A stretch of DNA of 33,509 bases from Actinomycetes bacterium (GTDB taxonomy: Bacteria; Actinomycetota; Acidimicrobiia; Acidimicrobiales; Palsa-688): contig JAKBAX010000010.1 of the NCBI GenBank assembly GCA_021808785.1, forward strand, positions 1 to 33,509, given 5' to 3'. Shown here piece after piece: positions 8,475 to 17,092 of this stretch. The notes below the pieces were generated by a model. It was not told the origin of the DNA. It saw only the letters and a list, made by a program, of their open reading frames with translations, and did not search any database. The first letter of the stretch is position 1; every line of letters begins with the position of its first letter. Both the position numbers and the translations under genes were made by a program.

Positions 8475-9272
8475 ATGAGAACGGTGATTGTCGGTGCTTC
8501 CACCGGCCTGGGGCGCTGTCTGGCGCTGGGCCTGGCCGGGAAGGGCAGCCAGGTCGCGCTGATGGCCCGCCGCGAGGAGCTCCTGCTCGACGCGGCCCGG
8601 CAGATCGGCGAAGGGGCCCACGTGATCACCTGCGACGTGACCGACGAGGCTTCGTCTCGCGCCGCGGTGGCCCGGGCCGCGGAGACCATGGGCGGCATCG
8701 ACGGCGTGGTGTACTGCCCGGGCATCGGCATCCTGCGCCGAATCGAAGAGCTGGAGATGGCCGACTGGCGACGGGTCTTCGACACCAACGTGGCCGGCGC
8801 GGCCCTGTTCACCGCGGCCGCCCTGCCCCATCTGGTGGAGTCCAAGGGCGCCGTCGTCTTCCTGTCGAGCGTCAGCGCCTCCTTCACCGCCCCCTGGCCC
8901 GGGCTGGCTTCCTACACCGTCACCAAGGCGGCCATGGACAAGATGGTCGAGGCATGGCGGGCCGAGCACCCAGGGGTGGGTTTCACCCGGGTGGTCGTCG
9001 GTGACTGCGCGGGAGGCGAGGGGGTGGCCGGCTCGCAGTTCATGACCGGGTGGGACATGGAGTTGCTGGGTGAGCTGTTCCCGACCTGGATGAGCAGGGG
9101 TCTGCTGGCCGGCACCGTCTACGAGCCGCAGGAGCTGGTGCACGTGGTCGACTCGGTGCTGCGCCTGGGCAGCACCGCAGCCATCCCGACCGTCACCGTG
9201 ATCCCCCGGCAGTCACCTGATGCGGTGTCGCTGGCCGACCTTCAGAACGCCGCCGATCTGCCCCTGCCCTGA
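8475..9272 (+). CDS. SDR-family oxidoreductase
   Basis: MRTVIVGASTGLGRCLALGLAGKG, YCPGIG, SSVSASFTAPWPGLASYTVTKAAMDKM. Confidence 0.9.
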   Translation: MRTVIVGASTGLGRCLALGLAGKGSQVALMARREELLLDAARQIGEGAHVITCDVTDEASSRAAVARAAETMGGIDGVVYCPGIGILRRIEELEMADWRRVFDTNVAGAALFTAAALPHLVESKGAVVFLSSVSASFTAPWPGLASYTVTKAAMDKMVEAWRAEHPGVGFTRVVVGDCAGGEGVAGSQFMTGWDMELLGELFPTWMSRGLLAGTVYEPQELVHVVDSVLRLGSTAAIPTVTVIPRQSPDAVSLADLQNAADLPLP

Positions 9273-9312
9273 TCGGCCGGGCGGGGCGACCTCTCGACGT
9301 CAAGGGGAAAAA

Positions 9313-10086
9313 ATGGAGACCCTCGATGTGCAGGCACCAGCGGAGGGAGTGACCCTTCTGCGCCTGGCCCGGCCCGAGCGGCTGAACGCCGTCAACCAGG
9401 TCATGGTCGGTGAGCTGCACGACACCCTGGCGACCGTCGGTGCCGACCAGTCGGTCCGGGTCGTGGTGCTGACCGGTGCCGGCCGGGGCTTCTGCTCGGG
9501 CATCGACATGAAGCACTTCGGTCCCGGGCTGCCCGACGACTCCGCCTCGGCAGGCGAGTTCCTGGCCCACCAGGAACGTATGGCCGCGCTACCCCAGCTC
9601 TTGCGGGACCTGCCGCAGCCGGTCATCGCCGCGGTCAACGGTCCGGCGGTGGGCGGCGGTTTCGCGCTGTGCCTGGCCTCCGACATCCGCGTCTGCGGCG
9701 CGTCGGCGACATTCGCCAACGCGGCCATCCGCCTCGGCCTGTCCGGGGCCGAGATGGGCATGAGCTACCACCTGCCTCGCATCGTGGGGACCAGCGTGGC
9801 CGCCGACTGGATGCTCACCGGGCGCACCGTGGCTCCCGACGAGGCGCTGCGGACCGGTCTGGTCAGTGCCCTGGTGGACGACGATCAGCTGGTACCCCAC
9901 GCGCTGGGGCTGGCCGGTCTGATCGCCTCGCACACCGCACTCGGGGTACGGCTGACCAAGCGGGCCCTGCAGCACAACACCGACGCCCCCGGCCTGGCCG
10001 CCGCCCTCGAGCTCGAGAACCGCAACCAGGTCATCACCGCGGCCACCACCGAGGCCGCCGCCATCCGGGCCGGCTGGGGCCGGTAG
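9313..10086 (+). CDS. Enoyl-CoA hydratase/isomerase (crotonase) family
   Basis: METLDVQAPAEGVTLLRLARPERLNAVNQVM, VLTGAGRGFCSGIDM, VNGPAVGGGFALCLASDIR, GLSGAEMGMSYHLPRIVG. Confidence 0.92.
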   Translation: METLDVQAPAEGVTLLRLARPERLNAVNQVMVGELHDTLATVGADQSVRVVVLTGAGRGFCSGIDMKHFGPGLPDDSASAGEFLAHQERMAALPQLLRDLPQPVIAAVNGPAVGGGFALCLASDIRVCGASATFANAAIRLGLSGAEMGMSYHLPRIVGTSVAADWMLTGRTVAPDEALRTGLVSALVDDDQLVPHALGLAGLIASHTALGVRLTKRALQHNTDAPGLAAALELENRNQVITAATTEAAAIRAGWGR

Positions 10087-10094
10087 ACGACCGG

Positions 10095-10116
10095 AGCCGG
10101 GCCTCCGGGCCCGGCT
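10095..10116. terminator. GC-rich hairpin between convergent genes
   Basis: AGCCGGGCC-tccg-GGCCCGGCT: 9-bp perfect stem, 4-nt loop, no U-tract; 9 bp after the crotonase stop. Confidence 0.6.
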
Positions 10117-10222
10117 ACTGCTACCTGCTCCGGCTCGATGGCCGGGGCCGCCCGGTTCGGGCCGCCACCTCGGGCCGCACCACCTCGGCCCGGTTGCCGT
10201 CCAAGTAGTTCGGAGGCGGGGC

Positions 10223-11425
10223 CTAACGTCGAGTCGGGGTGTTGGTGTACACCACCGCCCCGCCGAAGTGGGGGGAGGAGTGGCAGGCCACCCCTACATT
10301 GACGCCCTGGCGTTGGCGCTCGCCCGCCCGGCCCGAGAGCTGCAGATAGCACTCGAGCATCTGCGGCACCCCGTGCATGCGCCCGTTACCCAGGGCCCCG
10401 CCACTCGAGAGGGCAGGGATGGCGCCGGGCCGGTCGCTGTCGATCTGGCCGTCCAGCACGAAACGGTGGGCCTCCCCCTTCGGGCAGAGGCCGAGACACT
10501 CCAACCAGAAGTACACGAACGGCGAGAAGCCGTCGTAGACCTGGGGCAGGTCCACATCGCCGGGACCGATGCCGCTCGACTCCCACAGGCGGCGGGCCGT
10601 TTCCTCCCCCACCCCCATGATGTCATCGAGGGGCCAGTGCACCGGGGTGCGCCGGGTAACCGGCGCCCCCATACCGAAGCCCGAGACATACACCGGCTGG
10701 TTGGGCAGATCCTTGGCCCGCTCCGCAGTGGTGAACACGAAGGCGGCCACCCCGTCCACCGGTATGTCGCAGTCGTAGCGGCAGATCGGGTCGCTGATGA
10801 AGGGGGCGGCCAGGTACTCCTCGGCGGTGAGCGGCTGGCCGTACCAGTGGGACCACGGCAGCCGGGCCCCGTTCTTGCGGGCCTCGACCAGCACCTGGGC
10901 CATGGCCTCGCGGGTGGCGCCGTAGCGCTGGATGTACTCCTGGTAGGGCAGGGCGATCATGGCGAGCGGCCCGAAGTAGCCCTGCGGCACCGTCCACTGC
11001 TGGGACCCGCGGGCGTCGCGCATGGTGTTCTCGTGGTACTTGCCCTTCGGGTTGTGCAGCGCCCGGTGGAGCAGGACGTAGTCGGCTGCCCCACTGGCCA
11101 CCGCGTTGACCGCCATGGTCACCGAGCCGGGGATCTGCCCGAAGCCCTGGAAGCCGGCCGCATAGCGGGGATTGATGCCCAGGTGCTCGGCCAGCCAGTT
11201 GGCCGTGACCAGGCTGATCCCGTCCTCGGCGGCATGGCTGCCGGAAGTCGGGAACAGGGCACCCGTGACGAACCCGTCGACGGCGTCGAGACCGGCGTCG
11301 GCGATGGCCCGGCGGGCGGTGTCGACCGCCATGGAGCCGAGCTGCTGGTCGGAGTGGCGTTCGACCTGGCTGTGGGCGTACCCGGCGATCACCACCTTGT
11401 TGCGGGCGGCCATGGTCCCACTCAT
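10223..11425 (-). CDS. Thiolase-like / SCP2-type lipid-transfer protein (Ltp2-like), lacking the usual thiolase nucleophile Cys
   Basis: MAARNKVVIAGYAHSQVERHSD, AVDTARRAIADAGLDAVDGFV, YDGFSPFVYFWLE, GGALGNGRMHG, VACHSSPHFGGAVV. The loop that normally holds NxxCxSG reads FQGFGQIPGS. Confidence 0.88.
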   Translation of the reverse strand: MSGTMAARNKVVIAGYAHSQVERHSDQQLGSMAVDTARRAIADAGLDAVDGFVTGALFPTSGSHAAEDGISLVTANWLAEHLGINPRYAAGFQGFGQIPGSVTMAVNAVASGAADYVLLHRALHNPKGKYHENTMRDARGSQQWTVPQGYFGPLAMIALPYQEYIQRYGATREAMAQVLVEARKNGARLPWSHWYGQPLTAEEYLAAPFISDPICRYDCDIPVDGVAAFVFTTAERAKDLPNQPVYVSGFGMGAPVTRRTPVHWPLDDIMGVGEETARRLWESSGIGPGDVDLPQVYDGFSPFVYFWLECLGLCPKGEAHRFVLDGQIDSDRPGAIPALSSGGALGNGRMHGVPQMLECYLQLSGRAGERQRQGVNVGVACHSSPHFGGAVVYTNTPTRR

Positions 11426-11868
11426 GAATCCGCCCCCGCCGTCAGGACGAAGGCCGGTACCGACACTTCAGGCGTCACGTCCTCGAAAGCCACATGGACC
11501 TCGGACCCGAGACCGAGCGGCGCGTCCGGACCGTCGAGCAGGCGGCCGATCAGGCGAAGGTCGGCCTGCTCCACCAGCTCCACGTCGACCAGCACGTAGG
11601 GAAGATCGGCCCTGAAACCGGGCAGGAAGGACTGGTGCATGACGGTCCACGACCGCACCCGGCCCCGGCCGCTCACCTCGGTGAAGCGGAACTCGGGATC
11701 GCTGGTGCCGCACGCCTGGCACACCACGTCCGGCGGGTGGGCGAAGGTACCGCAGCGGGAGCAACGGGCCACCGCGAGCCGGTGACGGGCCGCCGCGTCC
11801 CAGTACGGCGCCGACAGCTCGTCGGGCACCGGCAGCGGTCGTAGCGGCTCGGCCGGGGGGCCGGTCAA
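11422..11868 (-). CDS. DUF35 / OB-fold Zn-ribbon acyl-CoA-associated protein
   Basis: PYWDAAARHRLAVARCSRCGTFAHPPDVVCQACG rubredoxin-like Zn ribbon, then an OB-fold-like region (SGRGRVRSWTVMHQSFLPGFRADLPYVLVDVEL). Start uncertain: TTG at 11868 or GTG at 11829. 4-bp overlap with the thiolase-like gene. Confidence 0.88.
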   Translation of the reverse strand: MTGPPAEPLRPLPVPDELSAPYWDAAARHRLAVARCSRCGTFAHPPDVVCQACGTSDPEFRFTEVSGRGRVRSWTVMHQSFLPGFRADLPYVLVDVELVEQADLRLIGRLLDGPDAPLGLGSEVHVAFEDVTPEVSVPAFVLTAGADS

Positions 11869-13085
11869 AGGATGGCCCCCGCCTCCTTGAAGGCGATGAT
11901 CTCGTCCCAGCCGAACCCCAGCTCGGCCAGCACCGTCTCGCTGTCCTCCCCGTGCTCGGGCGCTCGTCGAAGCAGCGGCGGTTGGCCGTCGAACTGGACC
12001 GGGACAGCCGGGAGCCGGTACGCCGTCTCCCCGTCGATCACCACGTCGCCGATGTAGCCGTTGGCCTCCACTTGTGGGTCGTCGATCAGCTCCGGAACGG
12101 ACTGCACAGGAGCCCACGGGGCGTCCAGCCGGCGCAGCAGGTCCTTCCACTCGGCGAAGCTGCGGGTGGCGAACTCGGCGTCGAGCGCGGCCACACAGGC
12201 ATCCGCATTCTCCCGGCGCACCTCGATGTCGGCGAAACGGGGGTCGTCGAGCAGGTCCTGTCGGTCGATGAGCCGGCAGAAGTCGGCCCAGTAGCGGTCG
12301 GGCTGCAGGAACATCAGCTGGATGTGCCGGCCGTCCTTGGTCCGGTAGTTACCCACCACCGGGTTGAACGCCGGGCCCCTGCCGGCCGCCGCCTTGGGCT
12401 CGTCCCCGCTCAGGGCGGCCAGCACGTCGGAGGAAAGGGTCCACATGGCGGTGGCCAGCAGGGACACGTCCACGATCGAACCCCGGCCGGTCCGCGTCCG
12501 CTTCAGGAGGGCGGCGGACACGCCGAAGGCCAGGGCCATGCCGCCGTTGCGGTCACCCATGGCCCCCCGCTGGCCGATGGGGTAGTCCCGTTCGGGCGGG
12601 GTCAGCACATGGGCCAGGCCGCCCCGGGAGAAGAAGGCGGTGGAGTCGTAGCCGGCCTGGTTGGCGTCGGGCCCGTTGGGCCCGTAGCCGCTGCCTCTGG
12701 CGTAGATCAGCTTCGGGTACTTGGCCGTGAGTTGCGCCGCGTCCAGGCCGAGCCGCTCGAGAGCCTTGGGCCGCGTATTGGTGAGGAACACGTCGGCCGA
12801 CTCGAGCAGGCGCTCGAGGACGTCCCGGCCCTGCTCGCTTCGTACATCGAGAGCGATCGAGCGCTTGCCCCGGTTGGCCAGGGCCAGCGACATGTTGACC
12901 CCGCCCCTTTCGGTGCCGATGCCCTGGGTGGCCAGCCCCCGGTAGGGGTCGCCCTCAGTAGGCTCGATGTGGATCACGTCCGCCCCCCAGTCGGCCAGCA
13001 GGGCACCGGCCACCGGCACGAACACCCATTGGGCCAGTTCCACGACGCGTATCCCGTCGAAGGCCCCCTGCTGATCGTCCGCCAC
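11865..13085 (-). CDS. CaiB/BaiF family III CoA-transferase (single domain)
   Basis: FDGIRVVELAQWVFVPVAGALLADWGADVIHIEPTEGDPYRG, LALANRGKRSIALDVRSEQGRDVLERLL, TGRGSIVDVSLL. Confidence 0.95.
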   Translation of the reverse strand: MADDQQGAFDGIRVVELAQWVFVPVAGALLADWGADVIHIEPTEGDPYRGLATQGIGTERGGVNMSLALANRGKRSIALDVRSEQGRDVLERLLESADVFLTNTRPKALERLGLDAAQLTAKYPKLIYARGSGYGPNGPDANQAGYDSTAFFSRGGLAHVLTPPERDYPIGQRGAMGDRNGGMALAFGVSAALLKRTRTGRGSIVDVSLLATAMWTLSSDVLAALSGDEPKAAAGRGPAFNPVVGNYRTKDGRHIQLMFLQPDRYWADFCRLIDRQDLLDDPRFADIEVRRENADACVAALDAEFATRSFAEWKDLLRRLDAPWAPVQSVPELIDDPQVEANGYIGDVVIDGETAYRLPAVPVQFDGQPPLLRRAPEHGEDSETVLAELGFGWDEIIAFKEAGAIL

Positions 13086-13090
13086 CCGGG

Positions 13091-13528
13091 TCAGCCTCTC
13101 CTGCTCAGGACCACGAGGGGTATCTCACGGTCGGTGCGGCTCTGGTACGTGTCGTAGTTGGGCCAGGCATCGGTCATGATCTTCCACAGGCGGGGCTTCT
13201 CCTCCGCCGTCGCGGTGCGCGCCGTCACCGGGATGCGCTCCGCCTGGACCTGGATCTCGCAGTCCGGGTGGGATTGGACGTTGTGGTACCAGTTGGGATG
13301 GGTCGGCGCCCCGCCCTGCGACGCGATGATGAGGTAGTCGTCGCCGTCGCGGCCGAAGATCAGCGCCGAGGTACGCGGTTGGCCGCTCTTGCGGCCGGTG
13401 GTCGTGAGGAGAAGGGTGGTCACCCCGTTCCACATGTAGCCGACCTCGCCGCCGGTCTCCCTGTACCGCTTTACGTGATCGGGGCCCACGAGGGTGATGT
13501 CGGGCGCGCTGTAGCCTGGTTCGCTCAT
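13091..13528 (-). CDS. Deazaflavin (F420)-dependent nitroreductase-like (DDN family) protein
   Basis: LLTTTGRKSGQPRTSALIFGRDGDDYLIIASQGGAPTHPNWYHNVQSHPDCEIQV. Confidence 0.92.
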   Translation of the reverse strand: MSEPGYSAPDITLVGPDHVKRYRETGGEVGYMWNGVTTLLLTTTGRKSGQPRTSALIFGRDGDDYLIIASQGGAPTHPNWYHNVQSHPDCEIQVQAERIPVTARTATAEEKPRLWKIMTDAWPNYDTYQSRTDREIPLVVLSRRG

Positions 13529-13542
13529 ATCAGTCCTTCCGT

Positions 13543-14796
13543 CTACCCAAAGACTACGGGGATGGCGGTGGCGCCCCGCTCGTACAGGCCACCAAAGGTG
13601 GGCGGTTCGGCGTCGGGGTCGAGGCGCAGGCCGGGGAGGCGGTCGAGAAGGGCATTGATGCCCACCGTCATCTCCGCCCGGGCCACGTGCTGGCCCAGGC
13701 ACACATGCGGCCCGCCACCGAAGCCGAAGGTGGGCTTGAGGGGGCGGGAGATGTCGTACTCGTCGGGCCGATCCCAGCGGGCCGGATCCCGGTTGGCCGC
13801 GCCGATGCACATGTGCAGCACCGATCCCTTGGGCAGATGCTGGCCCTCGAGCTCGGCGTCTTGGGCCAGCCAGCGGGAGAACATGGGGTCGGTGGGCATC
13901 CACCGCATGGTCTCCTCGATGGCCGGGCGCAGGAGGTTGCGGTCGGCTGCCACGGCGGCCAGAACCTCAGGGCGCGACAGCATGGCGGTCAGGGCGATGC
14001 CCATCTGCTTCCAGGTGGTACCGGAGCCGGCCGCCAGCAGGAGCAGCGAGAACGAGTAGATCTCAGCGTCGGAGAGGCGATGCGTTGCACCTTCCTCATC
14101 GGACACCTCGGAGTGGGTGAGCACGCTGATCAGGTCGTTCTGCGGATGCTCCCGCCGGGCCGCGACGATGGGCTTGATGATCTCGATGAGGGCATCGGGC
14201 TGACGGCTGACCGTCTCGCGGATGTCGAGTGCCTGGTCCACCGGCACGCCGAAGCTGCCGGTGATGGTCAGCACCGGGATGGCGGCACAGAACTCCACGT
14301 TGAGCTCGGCCCGCCCCTGCGCCTCGAAACAGTCGATCAGTGCGTGCACCGTCTGGTCGATCCAGTTCTCGATCCACCAGCGGGCCCGGGCCGGGCCGAA
14401 CGAGGGCTGGACCAGGGCTCGGTACCGCCGGTGCTGGGCCCCGCCCATGGACAGGAGGCTGTTGGTGATGGTCGCCTGCCCCGACTCCACGTCCACCGGT
14501 TCCGGTGACGAGGCGAAGGTTTCGGGATCCCGGTAGGCGGCGTCGCAGGCCGCCCAGCTGAACGCCGAGAAGTGCTCGCGGTCCGGCTCGGGCAGGCCGT
14601 GGAAGCCGATGTCGTCGGTGACGCCCATCAGTTGGTGGACGACGCCCGGTTGGACGGGTGCCCTCTGGCGCAGGTCGTGCCACAGCGGGTACGGGTCGTC
14701 CCGGTACTTGCCCCCGGTCCAGACCAGGTAGCTCCCGGCCAGGTCGAAGATCTCCCGGACCCGGTCCAGGTCCAGGATCGGGTTCGTGCTGGTCAT
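13543..14796 (-). CDS. Cytochrome P450
   Basis: Heme loop FGFGGGPHVCLGQHVARAEM; ExxR (EETMRW); I-helix LLLAAGSGTTWKQ. Confidence 0.96.
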   Translation of the reverse strand: MTSTNPILDLDRVREIFDLAGSYLVWTGGKYRDDPYPLWHDLRQRAPVQPGVVHQLMGVTDDIGFHGLPEPDREHFSAFSWAACDAAYRDPETFASSPEPVDVESGQATITNSLLSMGGAQHRRYRALVQPSFGPARARWWIENWIDQTVHALIDCFEAQGRAELNVEFCAAIPVLTITGSFGVPVDQALDIRETVSRQPDALIEIIKPIVAARREHPQNDLISVLTHSEVSDEEGATHRLSDAEIYSFSLLLLAAGSGTTWKQMGIALTAMLSRPEVLAAVAADRNLLRPAIEETMRWMPTDPMFSRWLAQDAELEGQHLPKGSVLHMCIGAANRDPARWDRPDEYDISRPLKPTFGFGGGPHVCLGQHVARAEMTVGINALLDRLPGLRLDPDAEPPTFGGLYERGATAIPVVFG

Positions 14797-14842
14797 CGCC
14801 GCACCTCCTCTGTCATCTCGCTCGCTCCCCCGGTGACCGGTA

Positions 14843-15622
14843 TCAGCGGGCCACGTAGCCGCCGTCGATGGGCAGCAGCACCCCGGTGACGTTGGCCGCC
14901 CGGTCCGAGCAGAGGTAGACGGCCGCCTCGGCGCAATCCTCGGCGGTGATCGGTCGGCCCAGCGGGTGCATCGAACCGGTCTGCTGACCCAGCACCTCGG
15001 GATCGACGCCCGAGTTGTCTATCCCCATGGCCGCCATGAACTGGGTGAAGGGCATGCCGGCCGGGCAGATGGCATTGCAGCGGATCCCGAAAGGGGCTCC
15101 CTCGATGGCCGCCGCCCGCGTCAGCTGGTGCACTCCGCCCTTGGTCGAGCCGTACACCGAGCCACCCCACGCCACGAGACCGGCCACCGACCCGGTGTTG
15201 AGGATGACACCTCCGCTCTCCTGCTTCTTGAACTGCAAGATGGCGTGCTTGGTCCCGAGGAACACGCCCCGGTAGTTGATGGCCACCAGCCGGTCGAAGT
15301 CCTCGACCGTGTGCTCCTCGAGCTCGAGGCCGGGCCGGGGGGTGGGCACGCCCACGTTGTTGTACATGATGTCCAGCCGACCGAAGCGGTCCACCGCCAC
15401 CGCGATGGCCGCCTGCACGTCGGACTCCTGGGACACGTCGCAGCGTTCGGCCACGGCCACACCGCCGGCCGCCTCGACGAGTGCGACGGTCTCCTTGGCC
15501 CGGTCCAGGTCGATGTCGGCGCAGACCACACGGGCGCCTTCTTCGGCGAAGCGCAGGCACGATGCCCGCCCTACGCCGGCCCCTCCCCCGGCGACGACCG
15601 CCGACTTTCCCTCCAGCATCAT
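14843..15622 (-). CDS. SDR-family oxidoreductase
   Basis: GKSAVVAGGGAGVGRASCLRFAEEGARVVCADID, YNNVGVP, YGSTKGG, PIDGGYVAR. Confidence 0.92.
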   Translation of the reverse strand: MMLEGKSAVVAGGGAGVGRASCLRFAEEGARVVCADIDLDRAKETVALVEAAGGVAVAERCDVSQESDVQAAIAVAVDRFGRLDIMYNNVGVPTPRPGLELEEHTVEDFDRLVAINYRGVFLGTKHAILQFKKQESGGVILNTGSVAGLVAWGGSVYGSTKGGVHQLTRAAAIEGAPFGIRCNAICPAGMPFTQFMAAMGIDNSGVDPEVLGQQTGSMHPLGRPITAEDCAEAAVYLCSDRAANVTGVLLPIDGGYVAR

Positions 15623-15629
15623 CTTGCGC

Positions 15630-15866
15630 TCACACTCCTTCTGATTCGTAGACGAGGGCCAGGGCGCCCGTCGGGCACGCCTCGACCGCGTTGTGCAGCG
15701 CCTCGAGCGAGTCGCCGTCGATGTCGATCACCACTGCTTTGGTCTCGTCGTCGTGGGCGAAGGTGTTGGCCGCGTACATGATGCACATGCCGCTGCCCAT
15801 GCACTGGGCCCGGTCGACGTGTATGGCCGTGGGGCGCGGTGCTCCTGGCATTTGCCCGTCAGCCAT
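15630..15866 (-). CDS. Single-cluster ferredoxin (P450-associated CxxXxxC(n)CP type)
   Basis: IHVDRAQCMGSGMCIMYAANTF...AVEACPTGALAL. Confidence 0.92.
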   Translation of the reverse strand: MADGQMPGAPRPTAIHVDRAQCMGSGMCIMYAANTFAHDDETKAVVIDIDGDSLEALHNAVEACPTGALALVYESEGV

Positions 15867-17073
15867 TCAACCGCGACGGTGGTTCGGCCGGGGTGTAGCG
15901 GTACAGCTTCTCGGCGTTGCCCCGGAGGAGCTTGTACTGGGTCTCGGCCGGCAGGTGGCCGATCACCTTCTTGACCCCGGTGATGCAGTTGGGCCAGGTC
16001 GAGTCGGAATGGGGGTAATCGGTCTCGCACATGATGTTGTCCTCGCCGATCTCACCCAGGCTGGCGATCCCGTGGTGGTCCTCGATGAAGCAGCCGTACA
16101 CGTGGTTGCGGAACAGCTCCCGGATGTTGAGGGTGTCCATGTCCACATCGGTGGTGGCGTGATCCATGAACTTCTGGCCCCGAGACACCCAGTATCGCTG
16201 CTTGTCCAACACCTGCTCGGCCCGTTCGAGGAAATACGGCATCCAGCCGATCTCCCCCTCGGAGAGGGCGATCTTCAGGTTGGGGTAGCGGGTGAACATA
16301 CCGCTGAAGAGCCACGAGAGCATGGCCCCCGAGGTGCGGATGGCGCCCCAGGCCAGATTGGCCATGAACGGCGAATCCGGAGCGATCTGGGGCACCTGCG
16401 ACGAGGAACCCACGTGCATCGAGGCGACCATGCGAAGCTCGTTGGCGGCCGCCATCACGGGGTCCCAGTAACGGCCGTGATCGTGGATGGTCGGGAGGCC
16501 CAGAGGAGCCGGGTTCTCCGAGAAGGCGAAGGCAGTGACGCCCTTGGCCGCCATGCGCTCCATCTCCTTGGCCGCAAGGGGCGGGTCCCACATCGGAATG
16601 AGCATGAGCGGGATGTACCGCCCCGGCGCCGCCCCGCACCACTCCTCCACGACCCAGTCGTTGAAATGCTGCAGCATCTCGAAGCCGAATTCGCGGTCGC
16701 TCGCCTCCATGAAGAGCTGCCCGCAGAATCGGGTGATGGTGGGGAAGCACAGGGAAGCGAGGATGCCGGCCCGGTCCATGTCCTCGATGCGGGCCTTGGC
16801 GTCGTAGCACCCCGGCCGCATCTCGGAGTACGGCAGCGGCTCCGGGCTGAACTCCTCCTTGGCCTTGCCGGCACAGGCCGACAGGCCGGAGCTCGGGTAG
16901 CGCTTGCCGTCGTAGACCCAGTAGTCCATCCCGTCGATGAGCTCCACGTGGGGCGCCCGCTCCCGGTCCTTGGCTGCGACCCGGTCGACCCACAGGTTGG
17001 GCGGCTCCAAGATGTGGTCGTCGACGGAGATCAACCAGTCCAGGTTCAGGACGGTCGAATTCGGATCAGTCAT
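15859..17073 (-). CDS. Amidohydrolase family 2 (PF04909-like)
   Basis: LDWLISVDDHILEPPNLWVDR, DRAGILASLCFPTITRFCGQLF, MCETDYPHSDSTWPN. ATG at 17073 (MTDPNST) preferred over 17085. 8-bp overlap with the ferredoxin start. Confidence 0.92.
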   Translation of the reverse strand: MTDPNSTVLNLDWLISVDDHILEPPNLWVDRVAAKDRERAPHVELIDGMDYWVYDGKRYPSSGLSACAGKAKEEFSPEPLPYSEMRPGCYDAKARIEDMDRAGILASLCFPTITRFCGQLFMEASDREFGFEMLQHFNDWVVEEWCGAAPGRYIPLMLIPMWDPPLAAKEMERMAAKGVTAFAFSENPAPLGLPTIHDHGRYWDPVMAAANELRMVASMHVGSSSQVPQIAPDSPFMANLAWGAIRTSGAMLSWLFSGMFTRYPNLKIALSEGEIGWMPYFLERAEQVLDKQRYWVSRGQKFMDHATTDVDMDTLNIRELFRNHVYGCFIEDHHGIASLGEIGEDNIMCETDYPHSDSTWPNCITGVKKVIGHLPAETQYKLLRGNAEKLYRYTPAEPPSRLNG

Positions 17074-17092
17074 ATTCCCTCCCATGGCCGGG

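Noticed and set aside
10161-10188. Imperfect direct repeat gccgccacctcgg / gccgcaccacctcgg
   Set aside because: Short, imperfect and compositionally expected in GC-rich intergenic DNA.
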